64,000 nucleotides of DNA from Mytilus edulis (GCF_963676685.1 NC_092355.1:67277006-67341005); one strand, 5' to 3'. Numbered from the stretch's first letter, positions 31,120 to 41,560 are shown. The notes: generated by a model not told the origin, from the sequence alone. Numbers and translations are program-made.

Positions 31120-33200
31120 ACAACTATGGAAATTGTTCAACAAGAGATCCTACTATCAAATTATTTTTATTTACGTTATTTTATCTGGTGGAAGTTTGTC
31201 CAAGTAAATGGTTGTCTTTCTGGTTTTTGTTTTACATTTAATACTAAAGTTTTATTAATGTTACATTTCCACTATGTCATAAATTTAAATGCATTCGTTC
31301 ATTGTATGTTCAATTGTTTTTGGTTAATATGTCTTTTGATTTAATTTAAATTGAGGTTTTACATAGATTAGACCGTTGTATATCCTGATCGAATGGTTTT
31401 ACACTAGTTATTGTTTGGAGCTCTTTATAGCTTGATGTTCGGTGTGCTCCAAAGCTCAGTGTTAAAGGCTGTAATTTGACTTATAGTGGTTTACTTTTCC
31501 AAATTATGACCTTGATGGAGAGTTGTCTCATTGTCACTCCTACCACATCCTCTTGTATCTAACTATTAACAATTCTGATAATTTGACGATACTATAATCT
31601 TCCCTTTACGAATAAAACTATTGTTTAGCAATTCAGACCTATATTATTGTTTGATCGCTAACGAACAACAGAAATAAAGAATACAATGAATAATATTAAA
31701 CAGGTTTCAAAAGATAATTTTCTTTGAAAAATTACTTTAGGTGTAATACCACCATTGATTTTTCACTATTAATCTTTGTTAAATTTGCATTTTTCAAAAA
31801 AAATGTGCAGAATTTATCTTCGTTTCAAATAAAGAAATACTTGGCATGAGTAAGTTTTATCCTGTCCTGTACTATAGAAAAAAATTCACATAATATGTCA
31901 TTGCATATAAGAAAATAATCATCATTGGAAGTTAACCAATCAAAATATTCTCCCCTTATTTTATCTAGGTACAAGGTTTAGTCACCATGTAACCTCAAAA
32001 TTACAAAAATGTCTATAGAAATCCCAAATAAAAATAAGTGTGTTTTGAAATACCTTAGACATATGTTTATGCCACAGAATTGTTTTTACTGAAATAAAAT
32101 GTAAGTTTAATTACCTACAACTGTCAAATTCAAGGGAATATTTTTTTTCGACCTACAACCGGATGTGACTTACCATGATTTGGTGGTATTACACAATTAC
32201 AATTGTTTTACATGCGTTCCGTTGGTTTATATGGTCAAGCATTTGATTTTGGCATGTTTTATAGGCTTTTTTTTAAAGTTACCTTATAGTTCGGTATATT
32301 TGTTAATATATTTTTATCTTATGTTATGATATTCAAATATCATTACACTCGCATAAAAATTCCCTTTTATTGAAAATAAGGTGTGTACAAAACAAATAGA
32401 TATAATAGGCAGAAATGTCAAAAATAAAAATACAGCAGTATAAATGACTATACTTTGACCGTAGTGTAATTAGTTTTCAAAGGTACAAGGATTATAGTTT
32501 AGTACGCCAGGCGCGCGTTTCGTCTACATAAGACTCATCAGTGACGCTCATATCAAAATATTTATAAAGCCAAACAAGTACAAAATTGAAGAGCATTGAG
32601 GATCCAAAATTCCAAAAACTATTAGTTATATGGGTTAAGTATTTCAAACGGAAATTAATAATGAGGTAGGTGTTGTCATGATCTTAACAGGCATAATTGT
32701 TAATTTAGACAAAAAAAATAAAGATTGAAGATCTCGATTGAAAAAAAGATAATTCAAAGCTCTATAATACAATTTGTCGTACATTAGTTTTTGATTGATC
32801 AAGCTCATTTCTTTTTTAAGTGTAACACATTGTAACAGTACAAAATTCGGCTAAAAGGAATCTGATATGTACAAATTCGACATAAGGTATTGGTATTAAA
32901 CACTCATCGTAATTGGTTCTCAAAGTTGATAACTATGCAGTAAATTTTCAAATAATTGAATCAAAAATTAATATTCAAAACATTTATATAATTGACTGAT
33001 CAGGACTTTAAAAACACATAAAACCAACTATCTTAACAAAACAAAAATAAAAAAAATCAACATTCATATGAGGATTTTGAAGTCAAATGCAATGTGAGTA
33101 AAATAGTCACTATTCAGAAAAGGTCTTAAAATATTTGAAATCGAAAGAAACAACCATTGTTACTGATTCTATTACACCTTTCACTCTTGGCCAAATGTTG
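31120..33200. repeat. Segmental duplication copy C
   Basis: Follows copy B directly and repeats its block order, including an R3 end (31.37-31.56 kb), R4-like (32.19-32.30 kb) and R5 (32.38-32.45 kb) fragments. It closes with GAAACAACCATTGTTACTGA and CTATTACACCTTTC, which also close copy B near 31.05 kb. It contains an R2 insertion absent from B. Confidence 0.65.
32476..32627 (+). mobile_element. R2 insertion with ATTAGT target duplication
   Basis: The R2 block (AAGGTACAAGGATTATAG through GAGGATCCAAAATTCC) interrupts copy C. ATTAGT lies on both sides (GTGTAATTAGT at the left, CTATTAGTTATATGGG at the right). Copy B reads straight through at TATATGGGTTAAG. Comparison of the two copies therefore dates the insertion after the duplication and suggests a target-site duplication of about 6 bp. 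Confidence 0.6.
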
Positions 33201-33249
33201 TTCATTTGTTTTTGTTTCGTTTACGAATAATGATAAATCCCAAGTATTT

Positions 33250-34620
33250 GATTAAGATTACCAACTGTTTTGATTCGAGCACCTACGATGAGTTGGTAAG
33301 GGTCTCTGTTATGCTTAAAAGGTTGTAAAATGCGTAACCACATTCTTTTGAAATAAGGACATTTTGTCCAACGTATATAGTCCGCCCGATTGGTGCAGAT
33401 ATAGAGCAGAATTGCTCACTTGATGAGGAAAGCATGAAACTTAGTAGTTCTTGGTTATATACCCAACTTTGGACCCACTCTGAAAAATCCAATATGGCTA
33501 CCATTTTCAAGATGGCGGAAAAAAGGTATAAATATCAAGATTGTCCTAAAGGTATTCTATATAATTTAGGAAATTAAAGTGATGATTCTTTAGAAATGGA
33601 CTTCATGTTTTTGAATTTAATATCAATTAATTTTAAAATATAAAAAAAATAATTTGGTTATTTCTATAACACAAAGATTTACTAGTCTTGTGGTCTATCC
33701 TGTATTCCGACTTCTGAAGTTGCTGATATATTGTTCTCATCTGTTCGTTATTAATATTCATTGCCTCTTTATGTTCAGCTTCAAACGTAATGAGACCAAC
33801 ACATATTTTATCAATTCGTGCTTCGCTCTATTTTATATTGCGGTAAATCTCAGCTGTTCTTTGAGCATTAGATTTTCTATTTGCTCAAAATTCTTGGTAC
33901 AATTGTTTAATAGTCATTTCTGAGCTCTCCTCTGTTAAAGCGTCTTCGTCTGTGGTTTTCTCCATATTCCTAAGTGATTTAGTTTCTGAATTTCAATGTT
34001 CTTGTCCTTGTTGTCCTCAATTCCTGCCATTTCACTGATATGTGTTTAAATGATTCTCAATTCACAGTTTAATATCTCAAATTGCAAAGTATTGCGACCT
34101 AAGAAATAAGATATGCACTGAATAATATCTTAAGGCAGATAAATCCCAAATCACAGCTTTTATGTGTGACCCAAGACAACAAATAGTGCAGTTTTTAATG
34201 AAAGCAACTACTACAGCTTTTTATGAAAGCTACTACTTTGTGTATGAAATGACAAGCAAGGCAAAATCATAAAGGACAGAACTAGGACAGATACTAAATG
34301 ACATTTTACATCAATAAAATGCTTATATTCAGGTCAATTCTCAACAATGAATATTTGCTTATTTTTCAAGGCGGCCATTTGGAAAATAGCCGCCATTTTG
34401 TATTTCAAAGATAGATCAAAACAAAATCTTGTACACCAAGTCATTCAAATATGTTGATTTTTGTGCTTCCAGCATCAAATCCACTGTGGTTTGTGCAATA
34501 CTGGAAGATATTTTAGAACTTAATGCGGGCATCTTGAAATAAGCCGCCATATTGAATTTTGAGGGTGGGTCCATAGCTTATATTGCACAGTACACAAAAA
34601 TGTACCATCATGCAAAAATT
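33250..34620. repeat. Decayed repeat region with several GCCGCCATNTT motifs
   Basis: The region has AAGATGGCGG (33511), GGCGGCCATTTGG (34371), GCCGCCATTTTG (34391) and GCCGCCATATTG (34543), alternating with AT-rich sequence. Spacing and orientation suggest copies of one old element. The motifs match the YY1 consensus. The open frames at 33283-33510 and 33654-33923 have no supporting features. Confidence 0.4.
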
Positions 34621-35060
34621 GGTGCTTTCCTTATTATTTGAGCAATTTTTTCACCGATAAGCCGGACTAATACCCTACCTCCGCTTATTGAAAAACTTTT
34701 ATTTGATACACCACTTTGATGTATAAAAAATGAAAACAACAGGTTATAAATGTTATGCGTCGGAAGCACTTTTCTTGATTTTTTTACATCGGGAGCGCTC
34801 AAAGCCGAATATTTAAAAACCAAGGATGTATTAGAATCTAAACAGTTAATTCATAAACGGACAATTCTAAAAAGGTTTGTTATAAATAATGTCAGTAAAA
34901 AAGGACTGACCTCCGTGGTGATGATACGCTCGGGAACTAAAAGTCTACTACCAGAGGTATCGATTCAGTGACGTACAACATGCTATAATACTTCAGGCTA
35001 ATTTTGTTTCGAATCACAGGTGATTACACTCTAGCTGTTCACTAATCGTATTTTTTTTCG
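34620..35060. repeat. Possible upstream part of a Penelope-like element
   Basis: Contains CATCGGGAGCGCTCAAAGCC, ACCTCCGTGGTGATGATACG and CTCGGGAACTAAAAGTCTAC, then leads into a Penelope-like 3' tail at 35.08 kb. Overlapping frames on both strands (34608-34823, 34750-34971) are probably incidental. Linkage to the tail as one element is inferred from adjacency only. Confidence 0.35.
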
Positions 35061-35074
35061 TCCTATACTTGCAT

Positions 35075-35213
35075 TAGACTTTTTTTATTTTGTGTATTTT
35101 GTACTATTATTTGTCTGTTTGTCTTTTTATTATTTTTTAGCCATTACGTTATCAGTTCATTTTCGATCTTTGAGTTTGACTGTCCCTCTGGTATCTTTCG
35201 CCCCTCTCTTTTA
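35075..35213 (+). repeat. Penelope-like 3' tail, truncated copy
   Basis: TTTGTCTGTTTGTCTTTTTA, AGCCATTACGTTATCAGTTC, TTTGAGTTTGACTGTCCCTC and GGTATCTTTCGCCCCTC match the tail after the 8.1-9.1 kb RT. Confidence 0.7.
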
Positions 35214-36404
35214 ACTTCACGTAAAGCAGATAGATATGAACCTATAGCACAACTAATAATGGAATGTAAGAATACTCAAATTCTATCTGCAACTTTTATT
35301 TTGTCAAACATGTGTTCCTGTATGAGTTATTTTCGTATTTAGTACCACAATATTTTCAATCTTCACTATCAGTTAAAATGCACGATCTCGCATTTACATC
35401 GTATCATGGTAATGAAGATATCATAGTACGCTCTTCGGCTACGGTCAATAATACGGTTTACTCGTGGTTCGTATAGGTGTTTAAAGACACTTTTAAAGAT
35501 TTTTCAATGCAAAAAATAACTCATTAAAGGAAAAACAGAAGGACTGAAATTAATGCAATTCACAGTGAGCATCACTGCAAGGTACAATCATGCCAATTTG
35601 TGTCCTACTAATCTTTATTAGATTCACGATTTAATAAAGGTTATTACAGGATGTCCAAAATATTTTGAACTTTAATAGTGTCAAACGTCACACTTTAAGA
35701 ACTTCCTCCTTTTTACGGAAGCAGGTCACGGGTGTTTCGCAGTAATATGCACTGTATTTTGCACATCATGTACAGAGTGTAACTTTCACTCCTCCCAATT
35801 TCATGTCGATTCATTGGAAAACAAAGGGTACAAAAATAACGCATGCTAGCATGCAGTTTCGTAAAAATACACGTATTGAATACGGACATTAGTCAATAAT
35901 TGTCCTCTACATATAATGAAGGCAAAATATACTATACTGAATTAAAAATCAAAAGAAAATGAAGAGTACTAAAAATATTGTTAAAGCAAAGTAACATTTA
36001 TATTATTGGTGCCCCAACTTCTTTGAATCTGGTAAAACGTGTTGGTCAATTTGTATTTAACGGCCATTTTCAAATACATGTATTCTTATTTTATTGATGA
36101 AATTTTTAAATTTTTTTAATTATTAGAATATTCATTTGTATTATATTTTATACAAAAATGTATGGCCATAGTTTTAAGTGCGACTCAGTAAATATGACCT
36201 TCTCTGGTCTTTTATTTCACCTTTTAGAGTTCTAAAAGTACACCCCATTGAACACTCAGTCTGATTTTTTGATAAATATAGCATTGCCTTAAATGATTAA
36301 TAACTATAATTCATTCTTTTCATTGAATTGACGATCTTGAAGAAAACAGACTGTAAAAAAAAGAAATGTCATACAAATTAGAGGTTTAATTCACCATTTA
36401 CTGC
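35214..36404. other. No gene recognised
   Basis: No open frame over 60 codons and no repeat landmark that I could match. Confidence 0.35.
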
Positions 36405-36545
36405 AAAAAATATGTCTATACCAAGTCAGAAAAATGACAGTTGTTTCCTTACGTTAGATGTGTTTTAGGTTTTGATTTTGCGATTCCGTTTTAAATTCCA
36501 TTAAGAGTTCGATTTTTTCGTTTTTGTTATTTGAACCTTTTTGCT
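36405..36545 (+). repeat. Dispersed repeat R4, diverged
   Basis: ACCAAGTCAGAAAAATGACAG, GTTAGATGTGTTTTAGG and TTTTGATTTTGC with TTCCGTTTTAAATTCC match R4 copies at 18.8 and 44.7 kb. Confidence 0.5.
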
Positions 36546-36602
36546 ATCGTTTAAAGTTATACGGAGAAACACAAAATGGTGTATGATTGACTTTATAAAT
36601 AT

Positions 36603-36753
36603 ACAATATTAGGTCAATGAAAGAAAAATATTAACTTTTTTGTATTAGGCTGAGAAACTGGGGAAGAGTGAGGTTTTACCGAGCCCTTCATCAGTTTTAG
36701 GCCGAGTACAAAAAAGTTTATATTGTTATGACATTGACCTAATATTTTTTTAT
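36603..36753. mobile_element. Foldback MITE (AATATTAGGTCAATG arms)
   Basis: The left arm, CAATATTAGGTCAATGAAAG through AACTTTTTTGTATTAGGC, pairs with the reverse complement of the right arm, AATATTAGGTCAATGTCATA through AACTTTTTTGTACTCGGC. Arms are about 50 bp and imperfect; the element is about 150 bp with no coding content. Confidence 0.65.
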
Positions 36754-37240
36754 ACTGCAACATAAACTAATACATTAGTAGCTTTTACGAAACTTTAGAT
36801 CACAATACATACTTCAATTAAGGTATACATCCTTACCGTGCAGTCGGCTATTTTAGCCTTGAGCAATATTAAAGATATTATCTAGTGTCGGAATGCGCAT
36901 ACGATGCGTAAATGCCGTTCCACAGTTGGTACCGTTATTGGTGTTACTATAAAAAGCCCTTACATGCAAAAATGTGAATTCTAATATGACGTTCTTCAAA
37001 CGCTTTGAGTACACACCCGTGATTGAATATGAATGTATTGTTTTGGCTGTTCCGATCCTACTCCCATGTCATATGCTTTTTAATGAATAAACTACCTGAC
37101 GTCATTAAATAATGACCTACAAAGTAAGCATTTTACGGGAAAATGCACAAAATGCACGAACGTGAAACTATTTTTTTAACATAAAAGTCAAGTAAACATA
37201 TCCAAATACGTTATTGTAGATAGTTTAAATTGGTTCGATA
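36754..37240. other. No gene recognised
   Basis: Unique-looking AT-rich sequence with no conserved frame. Confidence 0.3.
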
Positions 37241-37875
37241 CTGGTGGACGTTTTGTCCCCGAGGGTATCACCAGCCCATTAGTCAGTACTTCGGTGTTGA
37301 CATAAATATCAATCATACGGTCATTTTAGTAAATTTCCTGTTGACAAAACTTTAAATTTTTCGTAATCTATGGATTTTCTTATCCCAGGAATAGATTACC
37401 TTAGCCGTATTTGGCACAATATTTTGAAATTTTGGGTCCTCAATGCTCTTCAATTTTGTATTTGTTTGCCTTTATAACTATTTAGATCTGGGCGTCAGTG
37501 ATAAGTTTAATGAAAACGAAACGCACGTCTGACGGTTTAAATTGTAATCCTGGTACCTTTGAAAACTATTTACACCACTGGGTCGATGCCACAGCACTTC
37601 GGTGTTGACATGAATATCAAATATATCATTTTAGTAAATTAACTTGTTGGCAATACTTTAAATTTTCCGTAAAACTAAGGATTTTCTTATTCCAAGAATA
37701 GATTACCCAAGCCGTATTTGGCACAACGTTTTGGAATTTTGGGTCCCCAATGCTTTTCAACTTTTTACTTTATCTGGCTTTATAACTATTTAAATCTGAG
37801 CGTCACTGATGAGTCAAAAGACGAAACGCGCGTCTGGCTCTATAATTTATAATCCTGGTACCTTTGATACCTAAT
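37240..37875 (-). repeat. Two tandem copies of repeat R2 (about 305-bp unit)
   Basis: Units at about 37275-37575 and 37583-37875 are colinear: (G/C)TACTTCGGTGTTGACAT-type start, ATAGATTACC, GCCGTATTTGGCACAA, TTTTGGGTCC, then GACGAAACGCGCGTCTGG (CGCACGTCTGAC in the first) and AATCCTGGTACCTTTGA. The preceding GTTTTGTCCCCGAGGGTATC belongs to the same family. Divergence between units is moderate, so the array is old. Confidence 0.7.
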
Positions 37876-38214
37876 TCAACATGTCACTTGCCATTTATGC
37901 CCATATATTACCCCTCGCTATCGCACGCGGTAAAATATTTTGCATGAAGTGGTAAAATCAGGATAAATTCAATCCGTACGAATTATTTCTAAAATAATTT
38001 AAACGAGAAAAACAACGGCCGGATTAATGAAAAAAATATAAATGATAAACAAACATCACAGAAAACAGCCAGTGACAATCACTGAATTGAAGGCTCCTTC
38101 AAAATTTCACCAGTGAAGGTTACTATGTTCGCAGGCTTAACCCTCCCTATAATATTGAAAAGTGCAATGTAAGTAAAACATGTACAAATAAGAAGAGGTC
38201 TCCATCCATTAAAA

Positions 38215-38415
38215 CGACATGATAGATATAGGAAGATGTGGTGTGAGTGCCAATGAGACAACTCTCCATCCAAAAAACAATTTAAAAAGTAAACCATTAT
38301 AGGTCAATGTACGGCTTTCAACACGGAGCCTTGGCTCACACCGAACATCAAGCTATGATGTACGGAAAAAAACAGCGGACGAAATAAAACAAAATACTGA
38401 TTAAACAGGTCTTAT
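38215..38415 (-). repeat. Repeat family R3, one end
   Basis: GATATAGGAAGATGTGGTGT, GAGTGCCAATGAGACAACTC, TCCATCC, GTACGGCTTTCAACACGGAG and GGCTCACACCGAACATCAAG. The minus-strand open frame at 38079-38297 crosses it. Confidence 0.7.
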
Positions 38416-38442
38416 TGTTACTTAAATCTTGTTCAAATATAT

Positions 38443-38900
38443 ATAAGAAGCTGTGGTATGAGTACCAATGAGACAACTATGCATGCAAGTCAAAATTTAA
38501 GTAAACCATTATAGGTCAAAGTACGGTCTTCAACGCAGAGTCTTGGCGCATTCCAAACAGCAAGCTATAAAGGCTCCCAAAATGACGAGTGTAAAACCAT
38601 TCAAACGGGTAAACCAATGGTCTAAAATATATAAAAAACAAGAAACGAGAAACAATTATGAACCACACCAACAAACGACAAACATCGGGTTGCTGACTTC
38701 GAACATCTGCAAACAAATGCAGCGGTTCAAACGATATATGTGCACCAACCTTCAACCTACCCTGAAGCAATAGTGTTACATCACAACATTGAAAGACACA
38801 CTTTAAAATATAAATTGAGATGGCTTAATTCAATCAAAAGACATATTAACACAAGTAAACATACACTAAACAAATAAATTTGATCTATGATACAATGTAA
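38443..38900 (-). repeat. Repeat family R3, long one-ended copy
   Basis: Starts AAGAAGCTGTGGTATGAGTA, keeps GACCAATG-type and GTACGGTCTTCAACGCAGAG blocks, and extends through GGGTTGCTGACTTCGAACA and GCAGCGGTTCAAACG to TTAATTCAATCAAAAGACAT. The open frames on both strands (38516-38773) are incidental. Confidence 0.65.
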
Positions 38901-39286
38901 AAACAAAATCTTATACAAATACTTAATCAATACACCTCCAATAAATTTATTAGTGTAAAGACGTCTGAACATTTATTGAGAATGTATGGATCAATGAGGA
39001 TCATAAAAAAAAGTTTTTACTCCATCACTTAATATAAGAATGCGTATGAACGAGATAAAATATCAACCAAAGATATTTTCAAGCTATTCTGTCATTGACA
39101 CGTTGGTTATTATTAAAATGAACTTATGGTAAATGAAGAGCATATTTAAAATCATTAACCTACGTATTTCTGTTCTTCCCCCGCCCTGGAAATGTTGATA
39201 ATAATTGAAATTTACTAATGGTCAATAAACAGCAATTGTAACATTATTGAAGATTTGATATATTTTTTAAAAAATCATTCACTTAC

Positions 39287-39778
39287 ATTTCTTTCATTTC
39301 CCTGCCTGTAATTATTGTAACTACTGTTTGCCAATCGACGCCTTTTCCTCAGAAAATGAATAATTATAGCCAATGTTATACTGCATCCCGTTATGGCAGC
39401 AGTTGAAAGTACAGTTGCAATTGTTGGCATTTCGGATCTTTTAGCTTTATAATTTGTATTGGTTTCAGAAGTGTAGTCCATCTTCATAAGATTTTGTATA
39501 TTGCATGTTGTTATGCATTTAGAACAAGTGAGAGTTGACTTGAGAACTGAAACTTGAAAGCCTAAAGGACAAGTTCGGGTGCAAAATGGTTCTCTTGGAA
39601 AAGTTGGATCGATCACTTGTATTGTTTGTAGTTCTCCATGTTTAGAGCATAACACGTTTGAGCTATTTACGAGTAGCAAATATTGGCTAGGGCATTGCAA
39701 TGTACAGTCTGGTTGAACAGATGGAAAACAGCATGATTTCCTTTTACTTCCTGATTCACACAGAGGTTGAGATCCGAT
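39287..39778 (-). CDS. Cysteine-rich ectodomain and transmembrane exon of a type I membrane protein
   Basis: A 492-bp exon (164 codons), with an ATTTTCAG acceptor before 39778 and an AAT|GTAAGT donor after 39287, both phase 0. It joins the signal-peptide exon at 40538. Residues 7-92 hold 11 cysteines, including SCCF, CTLQC, EPFCTRTCPLGF and LTCSKC, and one N-glycosylation site (NSS at 38). A hydrophobic helix at about 118-143 (PTIATVLSTAAITGCSITLA and onward) is followed by RKRRR, a stop-transfer signal. The cysteine pattern recalls TNF-receptor or ephrin-receptor-like modules, but I cannot name the domain. A decayed paralogue lies at 3756-4062. The cytoplasmic continuation is not certain; the tail exon at 25823 is phase-compatible. 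Confidence 0.7.
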
Positions 39779-39844
39779 CTGAAAATTATAATAAAAAGTC
39801 ATGAATTGCATTGTTATATTTGGGTTATAGCTTTTATTGTATAC

Positions 39845-40066
39845 TGTAAACCAACTACTTTTCGCGATCGATTCATTTTCGAGACTTTAATTCGCGAGAA
39901 GAAAAATAACGCGAATCTAAATAGTCGCGAATATGTATAAATTGGATCTTTTCTTATTTAAATACATCAAGTAAGTTAGATAATCGCGAAATTAAATCTC
40001 CGCGAAGTGGACTAGAAAGGGCTAAACGCGAAATAAAGTATCCGCGAAAATAACTTGGTTTATTGT
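39845..40066. mobile_element. MITE with CGCGAA-rich body and AACCAA...TTTTCGCG ends
   Basis: The left end, AAACCAACTACTTTTCGCG, is mirrored at the right by CGCGAAAATAACTTGGTTTA. The body has many TCGCGAA/CGCGAAAT motifs in an AT-rich context. About 220 bp, non-coding, inside an intron. Confidence 0.65.
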
Positions 40067-40204
40067 ATATATATTTGTGTTCTGTAAATATAAATGAAAG
40101 TCTATGGATTAAGATATGTGTTAGTCGAAATATTTATGACCTCGTCAGCACAGCATTAATTTATTATAACGTTTCTATTGTTCTGTTTTCCCATCAAAGA
40201 CTTA

Positions 40205-40290
40205 TCCCTCGGTTTTAGTTTGTTACCCGCATTTGGTTTCTCTCAAGCGATTTGTGAATTTGAACATCGGTATACTACTGTTATAGCCGT
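40205..40290 (+). repeat. End of the extended Penelope-like tail variant
   Basis: CTCGGTTTTAGTTTGTTACC, GCATTTGG, GTGAATTTGAACATCGGTAT and ACTACTGTTATAGCC match the 22.68-22.76 kb region. Confidence 0.45.
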
Positions 40291-40347
40291 TATCTATCAC
40301 ATGCCAATGCATTTGTTCAGATAAAATTGTCATCTACATAACATTGA

Positions 40348-40510
40348 GAATGAGAATTTGGAATATGTCAAAGAGACAACAACCCGACCAATGAGCAGAC
40401 AACATCCGAAGGCCACCAATGGGTATTAAGAAATTTAAAAAAAACTCCCGCATCGAAGAAGGCCTGAGCTTGCCCCTAAACAAAACTGTGTACTAGTTCA
40501 GTGTATATGT
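40348..40510 (+). repeat. Dispersed repeat R1, diverged 5' part
   Basis: GTCAAAGAGACAACAACCCG, AGGCCACCAATGGGT and CTCCCGCATCGAAGAAGGC match R1, with several indels. Confidence 0.65.
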
Positions 40511-40537
40511 ATGTAAAATGTTCAATATCCAACTTAC

Positions 40538-40585
40538 CGTAATTACCATTAAAAAGATGACTGAAGCTCCACCTGAGACATACAT
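40538..40585 (-). CDS. First coding exon (signal peptide) of the cysteine-rich receptor
   Basis: ATG at 40585-40583 encodes MYVSGGASVIFLMVIT, ending in ACG|GTAAGT in phase 0. Joined to the next exon it continues IGSQPLCESG, so the hydrophobic core VIFLMVIT and a small-residue cleavage region make a plausible secretory signal peptide. The start is supported by the signal-peptide shape and the matching phase; no upstream ATG in frame is obvious. The promoter should lie just right of 40600, but no TATA or initiator element can be assigned with confidence. Confidence 0.6.
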
Positions 40586-40599
40586 TTTGTTTTTGGCGT

Positions 40600-41235
40600 A
40601 GATGTTAGTTTGTCTTCTGATAAAATTTATCGCATGATATTTATATCAATGAAAATAGTATCAAGGGAAAGTTGTATGATCTAAAAATAAGGTTGTATTA
40701 AATTACTGTTGTACGTACCATTACGGTAAATTTACAAACTAGTTGAAAAGTTTATCAAGTAGGTTTTATTGGAGACGCTTGTAACAAGTGCATGTTTAAT
40801 TGTATGAATTGATGACATTCAAAATTCAGTGCTTGATATTTTATATACTAAAAATGATTTTGAAAATTGAAGATTTAAATCATTTTTAATTATTCATACA
40901 TATATTATTATTAATATAAGTAAGAAAAAACAATCACATGATACACAGAAAATATTAGATGAAAACCATAAAAAGACAAAAAAAATATCAATGCCCATGC
41001 ATAATTGATTTACCGTTCGATTAAACTGATGTTTTGTTATCTTTTTTATATGCCACGCCGATATTCGACAGGTTTACTGTTTTTATGAATTTTGTGATTA
41101 TGTGTGTATGTGTATTTGTGTTGATTAGTATGTTCTTTTAATGAACAATTCTGCAAAAGCAACAGACTTATAAATCATCTATTATTCTGAGAAAGAGAGG
41201 AAGATGTCAAGTTACAAATTCTAACTCATCAAAGG
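40600..41235. other. 5' flank of the receptor gene, no feature assigned
   Basis: AT-rich sequence without open frames over 60 codons. It may include the promoter and 5' UTR of the minus-strand gene. Confidence 0.35.
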
Positions 41236-41239
41236 GAAT

Positions 41240-41560
41240 TATAGAAATAAGAATTGAAATGGGGAATGTGTCAAAGAGATAACAACCCGACCATAGAACA
41301 GACAACAGTAGAAGGTCACCAATAGGTCTCCAATGCAGCGAGAAATTCCCGCACCCGGAGGCGTCATACAGCTGCCCTCTTAACAAATATATATACTAGT
41401 TCAGTAATAATGAACGCCATACTAAACTCCAAATTGTACACAAGAAACTAAATTTAAAAATAATACAAGACTAACAAAGGCCAGAGGCTCCTGACTTGGG
41501 ACAGGCGCAAAAAAGCGGCGGGGTTAAACATGTTTATGAGATCTCAACCCTCCATATCGA
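41240..41560 (+). repeat. Dispersed repeat R1, long copy truncated distally
   Basis: GTCAAAGAGATAACAACCCG, AATTCCCGCACCCGGAGGCG, CCAGAGGCTCCTGACTTGGG and GGTTAAACATGTTTATGAGA, ending at CTCAACCCTCC. It lacks the GAGAAGTCCGAGTC and later part of the 6.9 kb copy. Confidence 0.75.

Larger units (their letters stand above)
28360..31120. repeat. Segmental duplication copy B
   Basis: Colinear with copy C (31.12-33.20 kb): TGGTTGTCTTTCTG, GTGTCATAGATCC against ATGTCATAAATTT, TTAATATGTCTTTT, an R3 end at 28.70-28.88 kb, the R5 fragment at 30.05 kb, GGTATATGGGTTAAG, AACGGAAATTACTAATAAAGTAGG, TTTTTGATTGAT(T/C)AAGCTCATTTC and GTAACAGTACAAAATT. It is interrupted by a LINE fragment absent from copy C. 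Confidence 0.65.
39779..40537 (-). other. First intron of the cysteine-rich receptor gene
   Basis: Bounded by GTAAGT after 40538 and TTTTCAG before 39778. It contains a MITE with TTTTCGCG ends (39845-40066), an end of the extended Penelope tail variant (40205-40290) and a diverged R1 fragment (40348-40510). Confidence 0.6.

Noticed and set aside
33283..33510. 75-codon minus-strand frame (SEWVQSWVYNQELLSF)
   Set aside because: Lies in a decayed repeat region with no splice sites or recognisable domain.
34608..34971. Overlapping 71- and 73-codon frames on opposite strands
   Set aside because: Overlapping antisense frames in a probable Penelope-like upstream region; no protein motif on either strand.
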